From the NCBI GenBank assembly GCA_934401915.1, contig CAKRSV010000001.1, forward strand, positions 186,001-250,000: a DNA stretch of 64,000 bases. The letters run 5' to 3'. Under the pieces are notes generated by a model that made no database searches, was not told the origin of the DNA, and saw only the letters and a program-made list of their open reading frames with translations. The position numbers and the translations under genes were made by a program. The stretch is from an uncultured Lachnospiraceae bacterium. Its GTDB lineage: Bacteria > Bacillota > Clostridia > Lachnospirales > Lachnospiraceae. How positions within the stretch are numbered: position 1 is the first letter of the stretch; every line of letters starts with the position of its first letter. Shown here one piece after another: positions 53,321 through 63,600 of this stretch.

Positions 53321-54475
53321 CTAATGTCGTGTGTACCTGCGCAGCATCGGGATCAGCTCATGCAGCGCCTGCACGGTATATTGGATCTCTTCCTCCGTAG
53401 TAAATACAGACAGGCTGAACCGCAGTGTGGAATCCAGCAGTCCCTTTTCTACGCCGATCGCTTTCAGCGTTGCCGAAGTGTGCGGTCTGTTGGAGGCGCA
53501 GGCGCTTCCCGCCGAGATGTAGATTCCTCTGTCCTCCAGCGCATGCAGCATTACCTCGCTGCGGACGCCGGCTACGGAAAGACTCACGATATGCGGTGCA
53601 AACTCTCCCTCCCGGCAGCCGTTCACCTTCACATCCTCGATCTTCAACGCACCCTCGATCAGCTCCTCCCGCAGACGATACATCTGCATCCGGTCCTGCT
53701 CCAGATCGCGGTATATCATTTCAGATGCCATCGCCAGTCCGGCAATCCCCGGCACATTCTCCGTACCGGAGCGCATCCCTTTCTGCTGTCCGCCGCCATA
53801 GATGATCGGATGGATCTTCGTGCCGTCTTTTATATATAAAAATCCAACTCCCTTAGGCCCATGGATCTTATGCCCGCTCACCGACAGCATATCCACGTGC
53901 ATCCTGGAAGGATAGATCGGAAACTTTCCGAATCCCTGGACGGCGTCTACATGAAAATACGTCTGCGGATTGCAGCGCTTAATGAGCGCTCCCGCCTCGG
54001 CGATCGGTTCTACCGTGCCGATCTCATTGTTTGTGTGCATAATGGATACCAGTATCGTATCCTCGCGTATCGCCCCTTCCAGCTCCTGCAGATCGATCCT
54101 TCCCTGCCCGTCAACCTTCAGGTAAGTCACCTCAAAACCCTGTTCCTCCAGATACTGCATCGTCTGCAGGATCGCCGGATGCTCAATCTGCGTCGTGATC
54201 AGGTGCCGCCCTCTTCTGTGATTTGCCATAGCCGTTCCGATCAGCGCGATATTGTCTGACTCTGTTCCACCGGATGTAAAAAGGATCTCCTTCTCGTTCA
54301 CCTTGAGCAGTCTGGCGATCGTCTCCCGCGCATAGCGCAGGTACTTCTCAGCCTCCACGCCCTTGTGGTGCATACTGGATGGATTCCCATAGTCTTCACA
54401 CATAATCTTCTGCACATATTGACCAACCTCGTCAAAGCATCTTGTAGTTGCAGAATTATCCAAATATACTTCCAT
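53321..54475 (-). CDS. Cysteine desulfurase (NifS/IscS-like), partner of ThiI
   Basis: 384 residues from the ATG at 54473-54475 after AAAGGA. The PLP lysine lies in VSGHKIHGPKGVGFLY and the persulfide cysteine in SAGSACASNRPHTSA. The start MEVYLDNSATTR is typical of class V aminotransferase desulfurases. The enzyme takes sulfur from cysteine to a protein persulfide. Direct position before thiI makes it the likely dedicated donor for tRNA thiolation (NifZ-like). Confidence 0.93.
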   Translation of the reverse strand: MEVYLDNSATTRCFDEVGQYVQKIMCEDYGNPSSMHHKGVEAEKYLRYARETIARLLKVNEKEILFTSGGTESDNIALIGTAMANHRRGRHLITTQIEHPAILQTMQYLEEQGFEVTYLKVDGQGRIDLQELEGAIREDTILVSIMHTNNEIGTVEPIAEAGALIKRCNPQTYFHVDAVQGFGKFPIYPSRMHVDMLSVSGHKIHGPKGVGFLYIKDGTKIHPIIYGGGQQKGMRSGTENVPGIAGLAMASEMIYRDLEQDRMQMYRLREELIEGALKIEDVKVNGCREGEFAPHIVSLSVAGVRSEVMLHALEDRGIYISAGSACASNRPHTSATLKAIGVEKGLLDSTLRFSLSVFTTEEEIQYTVQALHELIPMLRRYTRH

Positions 54476-54589
54476 TTTGTCATTCCTTTCGCCCTGCCCC
54501 AAAGCCGATACGCTGTGTGGAGGGCACTTTATTCTCGCTATACCCTATTTTATGCGGATTGGACAATGACCGCCACGGCATTGTGCCCC

Positions 54590-55327
54590 TTACTCCAGCA
54601 GATATCCAAGCCACGCCAGCACCGTCATGCCTGCCGTCTCCGTCCGCAGGATCCTCCTTCCGAGGGTGATCGGCTCGATGCCTGCCTGCAGAGCCGCCTG
54701 GATCTCGGTCTCCTCAAAGCCACCCTCCGGTCCGATGAATATCGCCACGCTCTGTCCGGGTCTGACCGCACCGATCAGCTCCCGCGTATGTCCCATATCC
54801 TCCGCCAGCTCGTACGGTATCAGCCGCACATCCATCTGCTGTGCAAAAGCGATCGCCTGCTTCATGTTCATCACTTCCCGTATCTGCGGTATGATCCCTC
54901 TCTTGCTCTGCTTGGCTGCCGCTTCCGCAATGCCCTGCCAGCGGCTTCTCTTTCCCGCCGCCTTCTTTTCATCCAGCTTTACCACACAGCGCTTCGCCGC
55001 CACGGGAATAATCTCGTAAGCGCCCAGCTCCACCGCCTTCTGGACGATCAGCTCCATCTTATCTGCCTTGGGAAGTCCCTGAAACAGATAGATCTTCGAG
55101 GGCAGCTCGACTCCGTCCTCCTTGATAAAGCGAAGGGAGCAGATGACCTCGTCCGCGGTAAACTCCTCGATCCCGCACCGGTACTCCCTGCCGTCCACTC
55201 CGTTGCTGACCGCAATCTCCTCCCCCACACGCATGCGGAGGACATTTTTAATATGATTAACGTCGCTTCCCTGAATCACGATCCGCTTTCCCATGATCTG
55301 TGACGGTTCCACAAAAAACTGATACAT
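54590..55327 (-). CDS. rsmE: 16S rRNA m3U1498 methyltransferase
   Basis: 245 residues. The N-terminal PUA-like domain starts MYQFFVEPSQIMGKRIVIQGSDVNHIKNVLRMRVGEEI, and the C-terminal SPOUT fold has VAIFIGPEGGFEETEIQAAL and LGRRILRTETA, the knotted SAM-binding motifs of RsmE. It follows the vanZ-like gene by 18 bases and prmA, its common Firmicute partner, is just upstream. Confidence 0.95.
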   Translation of the reverse strand: MYQFFVEPSQIMGKRIVIQGSDVNHIKNVLRMRVGEEIAVSNGVDGREYRCGIEEFTADEVICSLRFIKEDGVELPSKIYLFQGLPKADKMELIVQKAVELGAYEIIPVAAKRCVVKLDEKKAAGKRSRWQGIAEAAAKQSKRGIIPQIREVMNMKQAIAFAQQMDVRLIPYELAEDMGHTRELIGAVRPGQSVAIFIGPEGGFEETEIQAALQAGIEPITLGRRILRTETAGMTVLAWLGYLLE

Positions 55328-55345
55328 CTCTGTATTCTCCTGCTT

Positions 55346-55846
55346 TTACTCTGTCTTCTGGCGCTGCTTCCGCCGCCGGTGCAGCCAGATGCACAGGGTG
55401 CAGATCCCCACGCCGACCAGCGCTCCCGCCGAGTCGATCAGCACATCGCTCACACGCCCGGCTCTTCCCTCAACGAAAAGCTGATGGAATTCATCGCTCG
55501 CAGCATACGCAGCCGCCATTGCGACCGCAAGCAGTTGTCTGCGCCCTCGCCGGAACTGCCATGTGCCCAGCCAGACATAGAAAAGAACAGCCAGAATCGC
55601 ATACTCCGTCATATGCGCCGCTTTTCTGACAGTTCTCTCGATCGAACCCGCTATCTCCCGGATCTGGTCCTCATCCAGATTCAAATGAAAGAGGAATCCG
55701 GTAGAGCTCACCAGCTCGTAGCTCACACCCTCGCTGACTGCACCGGACTCCTGTTTATCCTGTGCAGAAAAGGCAAAAATAATGCACATCCACACAAGTG
55801 CCAGAATCCCTGCAACCGGGTGGATCGCCTTCGCCGGCCTACACAT
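55346..55846 (-). CDS. VanZ family membrane protein
   Basis: 166 residues with four membrane segments. The VanZ-like core is seen in AHMTEYAILAVLFYVWLG and YAASDEFHQLFVEGRAGRVSDVLIDSAGALVGV, where DEFHQ and the acidic-Arg region are characteristic. VanZ-like proteins give low-level teicoplanin resistance in enterococci, but most members have no known role. No vanHAX genes are present, so this is not a resistance operon. It overlaps prmA by 8 bases. Confidence 0.88.
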   Translation of the reverse strand: MCRPAKAIHPVAGILALVWMCIIFAFSAQDKQESGAVSEGVSYELVSSTGFLFHLNLDEDQIREIAGSIERTVRKAAHMTEYAILAVLFYVWLGTWQFRRGRRQLLAVAMAAAYAASDEFHQLFVEGRAGRVSDVLIDSAGALVGVGICTLCIWLHRRRKQRQKTE

Positions 55847-56828
55847 TCTTGCGCGCCGTGACGGAAACCCACTCTCCCTGATACGTCACTTCCAGTATTT
55901 CCAGACCAGCGTCCTCCACTGCTTTTCTGACAACATTTTCCTTATCGTTGATAATGCCGGAGGTGATATAGATTCCTCCCTTTTTCAGCTGGTGCACGAT
56001 CACCGGTGTAAGCGGCACAAGCACATCTGCCAGAATATTCGCTACCACGATGTCATAGCACGCATAGCCGACCCGGTCCTGCACTTCCCTGTCCGTGATG
56101 ATATTTCCTATCATCATCTCAAAATCCTGCGCCGGGATTCCGTTCGCCTCCATATTCTGGGCAACCGCCTCCACCGCGCAGGGATCCAGATCGGTTCCCA
56201 CCGCGTGCTTTGCCCCGTACATCAGAGCCAGGATCGCCAGGATCCCGCTGCCGGTTCCCACATCCAGAAGCTCTGTCGTGTCCGTCAGATGCTTTTTGAT
56301 CTGCCGGATACAGAGCTGGGTAGTTTCGTGCATACCGGTTCCGAACGCCGTCCCCGGATCGATGTGAAGGATCTTCTTATCCTTATCCTCTTCTTTTACC
56401 TCTTCCCAGGAGGGGATGACCAGAAGGTCGTCGATATAGAACTGATGAAAATACTGTTTCCAGTTGTTGATCCAGTCGATATCCTCTGTCTCGGTCACTG
56501 TCACACTGCCCTCTCCGATCTCCATGAAAAAGCTCAGCTCCTCCAGTTCGTCCCTGATCTGTGACAGGATCGTCTCCTTATCCGTCGGCACGCCTCCCAC
56601 TTCCAGACTGCCGTCCTCCTTCTCTTCCACGAAAAAGCTCAGGTATGCGATCCCGTCGTCCTCCGGGCCATCCGGCAGAATGTCCACAAACATCTGCTCC
56701 TTCTCCAGCGCCGTGAGTGGGATCTTGTCCTCTATCTGCGCGCCCTCCAGCCCAATGTCGTACAGCGTGCTGATAATGATATCCTCCGCATCGGTAATTG
56801 TCTTGATCCTGAACTTCATCCATTTCAT
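55839..56828 (-). CDS. prmA: Ribosomal protein L11 methyltransferase
   Basis: 329 residues from the ATG at 56826-56828, which starts MKWMKFRIKT. The N-terminal substrate-recognition domain is followed by the SAM motif LLDVGTGSGILAILAL, the LDPCAVEAVAQN segment and VANILADVLVPL, which are characteristic of PrmA. It trimethylates ribosomal protein L11. The prmA-rsmE pairing is common in Firmicutes; here a vanZ-like gene sits between them. Confidence 0.95.
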   Translation of the reverse strand: MKWMKFRIKTITDAEDIIISTLYDIGLEGAQIEDKIPLTALEKEQMFVDILPDGPEDDGIAYLSFFVEEKEDGSLEVGGVPTDKETILSQIRDELEELSFFMEIGEGSVTVTETEDIDWINNWKQYFHQFYIDDLLVIPSWEEVKEEDKDKKILHIDPGTAFGTGMHETTQLCIRQIKKHLTDTTELLDVGTGSGILAILALMYGAKHAVGTDLDPCAVEAVAQNMEANGIPAQDFEMMIGNIITDREVQDRVGYACYDIVVANILADVLVPLTPVIVHQLKKGGIYITSGIINDKENVVRKAVEDAGLEILEVTYQGEWVSVTARKNV

Positions 56829-56859
56829 ACTGGCTGTTTCCCTTCCTGCATTGCTTCTT

Positions 56860-58008
56860 CTATTTTGTGCTGATCTCAAGCAGCTTCTGCTTCAATTCCT
56901 CTTCCATCTGCTTCATCTCTGCTTCCGCGATCTTTCTCTTCTCTCTTCCGTCCGCCTGGATCTTCATCACTTCGTCCAGTGTCGCGATCAGATTTGCATT
57001 GGTGCTCTTGAGCGTTTCCATATCGACGATACCTCGCTCCGATTCCTTTGCGCTCTCGATGGACGCCGTCTTTAAGATCTCCGCATTCTTTTTCAGCAGT
57101 TCGTTTGTCATATCCGACACTTCACGCTGTGCCTTTGCAGCCTGCTCCGCATGGCTTACGCCAAGTGCAAGGACCATCTGGCTCTTCCAGAGTGGAATCG
57201 TGTTGACGATCGTCGACTGGATCTTCTCCACCATCATCGTATCGCTGCTCTGCACCAGCCGGATCTGCGGCGCTGTCTGAATGGATACCATTCTTGTCAG
57301 CTCCAGATCATGCAGCTTCTTCTCGAAGCGGTCGCACAATGCCTGTACGTCCCTTGCCGCCTGTGCGTCCTCCGGCAGATTGCTGACGCGCGCCTTCTCC
57401 ACAAGCTGTGCAAGCTCCCCTTCGCGTGTCTCCTGCAGCTTCTTCTTACCTGCCAGAATGTACATGGACAGTTCCTTAAAGTAAGTCAGATTCAGCTCAT
57501 ACATCTTGTCCAGCATGGAAATGTCCTTCAGAAGGAGCACCTGATGTCCTTCCAGCGTCTCGCAGATCTTATTGACATTTGTCTCTGCCTTGCTGTACTT
57601 TGCCTTCAGTCCTTCCAGCTTATTGCTGGACTTCTTGAAAAAGCCGAGGATTCCTTTTTCCTCCTCCGCGTCAAAATCACGCAGCTCCGCTACCACGCCG
57701 GAAAGCATATCTCCGACCTCGCCAAGATCCTTTGTGCGCACGCTCTCAAGCGCATCCCCGGAAAAATCAGCCATCTTCTTCTGTGTCCCGGCACCGTATT
57801 GCAGGATCGCCGTGGAATTGTGCAGATCGATCTGCTTGCTGAATTCCTCAACCTGTTTCAGCTCTTCTGCGCTCAGATTTGTGTCGTCCAGATCTTCCTT
57901 CAGCGCAGGCTCCTGTATCGGATCCAGCGTCAGCTTGATCTCATTTAACGGATTCGCGTTCACTACGCTTCCTGTCAGTACACTTTCCTTTTCCATCGTC
58001 TCACTCAT
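56860..58008 (-). CDS. TelA-like toxic anion resistance protein
   Basis: 382 residues, almost all helical with long coiled-coil regions and no membrane segment. The core, including LLKDISMLDKMYELNLTYFKELSMYILAGKKKLQE and QTAPQIRLVQSSDTMMVEKIQSTIVNTIPLWKSQMVLALG, matches TelA/YceH. The family is tied to tellurite resistance and general envelope stress, with no known enzymatic activity. An XpaC-family gene lies directly upstream, a pairing also seen in Bacillus. Confidence 0.9.
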   Translation of the reverse strand: MSETMEKESVLTGSVVNANPLNEIKLTLDPIQEPALKEDLDDTNLSAEELKQVEEFSKQIDLHNSTAILQYGAGTQKKMADFSGDALESVRTKDLGEVGDMLSGVVAELRDFDAEEEKGILGFFKKSSNKLEGLKAKYSKAETNVNKICETLEGHQVLLLKDISMLDKMYELNLTYFKELSMYILAGKKKLQETREGELAQLVEKARVSNLPEDAQAARDVQALCDRFEKKLHDLELTRMVSIQTAPQIRLVQSSDTMMVEKIQSTIVNTIPLWKSQMVLALGVSHAEQAAKAQREVSDMTNELLKKNAEILKTASIESAKESERGIVDMETLKSTNANLIATLDEVMKIQADGREKRKIAEAEMKQMEEELKQKLLEISTK

Positions 58009-58066
58009 TTTCTGTTCTCCCTTCTGTCACTCTGATATCTATCCTTTTCCCATAGTTTTTCAGATA

Positions 58067-59302
58067 CTATTCGTGGTCAAAATCTTTCTTGAGATAGCCA
58101 TCCTGTTTCAGCATTGTGTTCAACACGGAAATATCCGACTGGATATCCCACGCCTTATCCCGGAAAAGTTCATTTAAGAACTTCTCAAACGCTTCGTTGA
58201 TCGTATCCACCGCCGATTCGATCTCTTTCTTCGTCTGCGCAATGTTATTGACCTCGATCTGCTGCTGATCCAGATCACGGTATGCTTCCAGCAGCTTCTG
58301 TGTGGTCGGCAGATAATAGCTGAGCATCTTGCGCAGCTCCGGCGCCAGATCCGGCTCCTTCTCAACCTGATCGAAGATCCTCGTCACCAGAAGCTCCAGC
58401 CGGTCGAGCTTGTCGCTCATTTCTTCTCCCGGAATATCATCGTTGCACTTCCGTATCAGCCTTACATAATTCTGTCCTTCTTCGATCACCTTCCGGACGT
58501 CCTCGCCCGGCGCAGTCTGGCTCTGTGCCTTCTCCGCCTGCGCGCGTCTTTCTTCCTCTGCCCTGCGCTGCTCCTCTTCGTAGCTTTGCTGCGCCGCTTT
58601 GTACTGTTCATACATTTCGTCGCTGGCGATCAGACAGGTCTCCTTACTGTCCAGATGCGCCTGACGGAACATGCCAAGCTGCATCATCTTCTTCAGATCC
58701 TTGCGGATATATTTCTCCGCTCTCCCGGTCCGGGACGCCATATCAGCGATCGAGCAGTACAGGTGCTCCTTTACCAGATCCACATACTGGCGATAACGCT
58801 TCACCCTGCCTCGCAGCACCGATCCGTATGAACCCATTCCGATCCCGGCTGCCAGCATTGCCCCCGCAATTCCAAGCCCTGCGCCGACTTCCCAGCCGGC
58901 AGCAAACAGTATCGCTATAATGGCAACTGCAGCCGCTGATATTCCGGTCGTCGTATACCCAAACACCATGTACAGGATGCCCGCTACACTTCCCTTGGGG
59001 CTCCTGTCAAAATACCGGGAATCCGGCCGGATGTTCGGCTTGCGGTACAACGGATTCTGTGCCGGCATATTCTGCCCGTATGGATTCTGACCATAGGACC
59101 GATAAGTCGTATTCCGGTACGTCGTCGTGCGTTGGCTGTTTCCTCCAAACGCGTCGCTGATGGAGTTTGACACATCACTTACCGCGCGGTTCACCGAGTC
59201 TCCGATCATCTTTCCAAGCTGCGAATAATTGCCAGTGTCGATCGCCGACTGCACCTGATCTCTTATTTCTTCTCCTACTTTATACCACTCGTTCTTATCC
59301 AT
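58067..59302 (-). CDS. XpaC-like membrane protein (5-bromo-4-chloroindolyl phosphate hydrolysis family)
   Basis: 411 residues. A Gly/Tyr/Asn/Gln-rich N-terminus (to about residue 100) is followed by two membrane segments (about 105-160) and a C-terminal helical domain with coiled coils, including NGVAYVRLIRKC-like QNYVRLIRKCNDDIPGEEMSDKL and LSYYLPTTQKLLEAYRDLD. This last motif is characteristic of XpaC. The family name comes from a phenotype; no activity is proven. It pairs with the TelA-like gene (58 bases downstream) and probably shares its stress role. Confidence 0.85.
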   Translation of the reverse strand: MDKNEWYKVGEEIRDQVQSAIDTGNYSQLGKMIGDSVNRAVSDVSNSISDAFGGNSQRTTTYRNTTYRSYGQNPYGQNMPAQNPLYRKPNIRPDSRYFDRSPKGSVAGILYMVFGYTTTGISAAAVAIIAILFAAGWEVGAGLGIAGAMLAAGIGMGSYGSVLRGRVKRYRQYVDLVKEHLYCSIADMASRTGRAEKYIRKDLKKMMQLGMFRQAHLDSKETCLIASDEMYEQYKAAQQSYEEEQRRAEEERRAQAEKAQSQTAPGEDVRKVIEEGQNYVRLIRKCNDDIPGEEMSDKLDRLELLVTRIFDQVEKEPDLAPELRKMLSYYLPTTQKLLEAYRDLDQQQIEVNNIAQTKKEIESAVDTINEAFEKFLNELFRDKAWDIQSDISVLNTMLKQDGYLKKDFDHE

Positions 59303-59336
59303 TGCTCCTCTATTTCCGATGGCTTATGTCTCCGAA

Positions 59337-60620
59337 TCAGTCTGCCTCCGCTGTAGCTGCCGCCGCAGCGATCTTAGCCTCGTCATCCGCTGCCGCAGTG
59401 TCAGACGCCTTGGAGAATCCATCTCCCTGCAGATTTCCTTCTGTGCCGAACTCTACAAACTCGCCATATTCTTTCCAGATATTACATACCCAGGTCTTAC
59501 CCTGATTGAAGATGATCTCGTCGCCGTTCTCATCATAGAATTTAGCTGGCGTAAAATCTCCATCATAACGCGACCAGGTTCCCTTGATCGCCTTTCCATG
59601 CGTAAACACGATCGCATCGCCCTCTCCGTGAACGCCAAACGCCAGATAATCATGGTCATCTCTGACCTCTCCGTGGCAATACTGGAATACGACATTCGTA
59701 ACCGTAAGCTGTTCGCCGGTAAGCTCGTCCGTCTGCGCCTTGCCATCCTGATAACGATAGTACAGACCATCGTCCTCATGGTATTCAAAATACGGGTGAT
59801 ATGCTCCGTACCCGCCGGAATTGCTGCTGGACTTGCCGCCCGGATAGATCAGGAACGCATCGTCGTTGTCTGCGTAATCTGCCACAACATCATCCGCTGT
59901 AAATAAGAACGGCGGCACATAATCTGCGTCATAACTCCAATCATACCCCTGTCTTTCGACTGCGTCAAATAATCCCTGGATATCGAGATATCCTGTAAAC
60001 TCCAGCGCATAGCCCGGACGCTTTACTCTCTTGAACGCCTCATCCGAAGGATTGTGGATCCCATCGACTGCCGCGCTGATATTGTAATAATCCGGACGAT
60101 TGATAAGCTCCTCCACGTAGGGCTTCGCCAATCCCCAGTTACAGTAGATCGCCTCATATCCCATTGCCACATAAATATAGTAGTCGCGGCTGCTCCGCAC
60201 CGGTCCGATCCGGTCCAGATCGTCAAAATTCTCCACCACTGCCATCAGTCTGGTAATACGTCCCTCCACCGGAGCCTCATAGATGATCCCGGCTCTGGAC
60301 AGTCCATACTGCGGCATTGCAGGCGCATTGTTCGGTATCATAACAGCGATCGGTCTGCGCAGGGACTGTGACTTGTCCGTCCACTGTCCGGTAAGGTAAC
60401 TCTGGGTCTGTCCGTTGACTTCCTCCCTGCCTTCGATCACCGGATATGCCGTGGTCGGTTCCTCCTCTACGGGTTCCTCCTCCACTTCCGATTCCTCCTG
60501 CGGGATCTCCTCCACGATCGGTTCCGGCGTCGGCTCCTCCTGCTTTGATCCGCATCCCGTCATACCCGCCATAACTGTCAGGGTAGTCGCTGTCAGCAGC
60601 GCTGCTCTTTTTAATACCAT
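59337..60620 (-). CDS. DUF3048 (YerB-like) lipoprotein
   Basis: 427 residues from the ATG at 60618-60620 with GGAGG at proper spacing. A lipoprotein signal ends in MTGCGS, followed by an acidic Pro/Glu linker (to about residue 55). Two DUF3048 parts follow: the N-terminal PIAVMIPNNAPAMPQYGLSRAGIIYEAPVEG and the C-terminal VVFQYCHGEVRDDHDYLAFGVHGEGDAIVFTHGKAIKGTWSR. YerB-like proteins are surface-exposed with no established function. Nothing in the sequence ties it to the subtilase gene upstream apart from position. Confidence 0.9.
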   Translation of the reverse strand: MVLKRAALLTATTLTVMAGMTGCGSKQEEPTPEPIVEEIPQEESEVEEEPVEEEPTTAYPVIEGREEVNGQTQSYLTGQWTDKSQSLRRPIAVMIPNNAPAMPQYGLSRAGIIYEAPVEGRITRLMAVVENFDDLDRIGPVRSSRDYYIYVAMGYEAIYCNWGLAKPYVEELINRPDYYNISAAVDGIHNPSDEAFKRVKRPGYALEFTGYLDIQGLFDAVERQGYDWSYDADYVPPFLFTADDVVADYADNDDAFLIYPGGKSSSNSGGYGAYHPYFEYHEDDGLYYRYQDGKAQTDELTGEQLTVTNVVFQYCHGEVRDDHDYLAFGVHGEGDAIVFTHGKAIKGTWSRYDGDFTPAKFYDENGDEIIFNQGKTWVCNIWKEYGEFVEFGTEGNLQGDGFSKASDTAAADDEAKIAAAAATAEAD

Positions 60621-60683
60621 ATATTCCTCCATTCCGTGTCATGCACGTTTTCTTCTTTATCTTTTCATTTTTATAAATAGCAA

Positions 60684-63600
60684 TTATTTCTTAGTCTCCA
60701 CATCGTCCGGGACGACCTTGAACACATACGTGATCTTCGTACCGCTTCCATCCGTCGTTGAAAGCGTGATCCTGGCAGTGCCCAGCTTACGCGGCGTGAG
60801 GTACATATAACCGTTGCTCGTCGTCACCTCAATGATCTTGCTGTTCGATGAGGAGACGGAATAGTATTTCTTTGCGCTGTCTGTCGCGCCGTCGCTCTCG
60901 ATCTTGTACTTCATCATCTGCTGTACGCCATTATTGTCCGGCAGTACATGACAAAGATAGACTGACTGTACCGTCTTGCCATCCTTTTTCTCATAATCAG
61001 TCAGAACCACGCCCGCGGTCGTCTTTGCCCTCACATAGGTTGCCGGAGCTACGATCTTCACGGTGTAAATACCCTTCGTACCGCTTCCGTCTTTGGCGAT
61101 CGCCCTGACTTTATAGGTCTTATTGGTTGCCGCATTCTTTGCCGCCTTCATTTTTCCGCTGGCGGATATGCTGACGCCAGCCTGCCTCTGTGCCGCCGCA
61201 TCCATCTTCTGCTGTCCCGAATCGCAAAGCTCCCAGGTCACGCCCTTGTCCGATACCGCGCCATAGCTTGTCGCTACCCTCGCCTTCATCTGCAGGCTTT
61301 TCCCCGGAACGATCGCCGCATCGCAGGATCCATCGCTTTTCCAGGACGTCACGGTGCTTGCGCTGACATCCACGCTGGCTGCCGGGTTGCAGACAGTGAC
61401 CGTGCTGGAAGCCTTCTTGCCGCTCCCGTCGTTTGCCTCGATCGTGACCGTCGTTTTGCCTGTCATCTTTCCGGTCGCCGTCACCGTGATCGTAATGATC
61501 CCCTGCGTCTCACTGCTGCTCACTTTCGCTACCGCAGGATTGCTGTTCTTGACCGTATAGGCGCTTTTATCACAATCATTCGATCCTTTGATCTCCGCCT
61601 CTATCTTCGCGGAGGTCGGCGTATCTGCCGTCGCCTTCACGCGGAAGATCTTGACCTTGCTGTAACTCTTGTCTGTAAACGCGATCTTCTGGATCGCTCC
61701 CGTCTTGACGGTGAATACCGCGCTGTCCGCCTCCTGACTTCCGTCCGCCGCCACAGCCGTAACCTTGTATTTTCCTCCGACCGCCTTCTTTGTAGTCGTC
61801 ACTTTTCCATTTTTGTTGATGCTGACGCCCTTACGTCTCTGCGCCGTAGCGGACATTTCATCCCCGGTTGAATAGTCGTAGAGCGACCATGTCACCTTCT
61901 TATTATTCGCCGTTGCCGGTGCTGCAACAGCCTGAAATGTCGCTGACTTTCCTGCCGCGATGGTGCTGACTCCCGTCACGGTCACGCTCTGCACAAGCTG
62001 CTTGACCGTCACCGCCACCGTCGCCTTCTTGCCGCTGGAATCATTCGCCATGACAGTCACGGTCGCTTTTCCTGCTTTCTTTGGAGAGAGTGCGCCGATG
62101 GAAGAAACCTCCACCACCGCCGGATTACTGCTCTGCCAGATCATGTCGGACGCTTTGAGCGCATTGCCCTCCACATCAACTGCCTTCAGATCATTGGACA
62201 GATAATAATATCCCTCGTAAGGCAGCGTAAAGTCCTTTTTCGAGATACCCAGCCCCACGCTCTTGACCTTCACCGATTCCAGAACCGTGACCGTCTCGCT
62301 TTTCGACGCTTTTTTGCCCGCATCCTTCGCGATCGCGCAGATCTTGTAATTTCCGGTCGTCGCTTTTGCACTTGCCGTCAGCTTACCACTGCTGCTAAGG
62401 CTGACGCCCAGCTCTCTCTGCTGTTTTGCATCAAGAGCTGTACCGTTTATATCGCTTAATTCCCAGGTCACCGCTTTGTTCGTCGCATAGGCAGGCAGCA
62501 CTTCCGCCTTGAGCTGGATGCTCTTGCCTCTTGCCACCTGACGGATTCCGGTGATGGTGATCCCTGTCACATAAGGCTTTAACTGATAGGTGACCGAACG
62601 CACCGCGCTGGACACGCCGCTCGCGTTCACCGCGATCGCCTTGATCGTCCCCTTCGCCGCATCATTGATCGTGAAATCTCCGGTGAAGAGCTTTGTCGAT
62701 CCGGCTCCGGAAGCCGGAGGATTCACATATTCCTGATAGGACGGCGTTTTTCCATTCGTTGTATAATAGATATCCACATCTCCATAACCCTGCATGGAAA
62801 CGCTTACCCGCTGCTTGTCCGCGTCCGGCGTCAGCGTAATGGCGGGCGTCTTTGGCTTGTCCGCCGCCCCGGAGATCCCAAGCGCCTTCGTCAGACTGGT
62901 AACACCGGCGCCCATACCGGAAGTTCCCGTGGAAATGGCGTTGTTCTTCATCACCCGTTCCAATTCATCCACACGTCTGCTTCCCTTATCTGCCTTGATC
63001 TTTCCGGACGCCAGAAGCACAGCAGCCTCTCCGGCTGCAACCGGACACGCCATGGATGTTCCGCTCTTTGTACCTGCTCCGGTTCTCAACGTCGAGTAGA
63101 TCGACTCCCCAGGGGCACTCAGATCTACCCAGGAGCCATAATTGGAAAAGCCTGCGCGCGCGCCGCCCCTGTTCACAGCTGCCACGCAGATCACGTGCTT
63201 GTAAGCTGCCGGATAAAGCATACCGGACGTCCCGTCATTTCCCGCCGAAACAAAGACCGCAATACCCGCCTCGTAAGCCTTGTCGATCGCATCCTGCATC
63301 ACCTGATTGTAACCCGGTCCGCCCAGGCTCATGTTGATGATATCCACATCCTGCTTGATGGCTTCCTCAATACCGTTACAGATCTGCTTATCATTTCCGC
63401 CGCCATTATCGTTCAGCACCTTAATATTGTAGATCTTGCTGTCCGGCGCTACACCTGCCCCGTAAGATCCGTTGTTTCTCGTCGCCGCTATGATACCCGC
63501 CACATGGGATCCGTGTCCATAACTGTCATCGGTGGAGCCGGCAGTTGAGCAGTTCACATTCGCCACCACGGTAGACGACGGCAGATCCGCATTTCCCGGC

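Noticed and set aside
55346..55846. Glycopeptide resistance gene
   Set aside because: The gene is VanZ-like but no vanHAX or regulator genes are present, and it sits between rRNA and ribosomal protein methyltransferase genes.
60640..60670. Possible degenerate copy of the structured repeat before the DUF3048 gene
   Set aside because: Only AACGTGCA and a GGAGG are shared; the hairpins and loop are missing.
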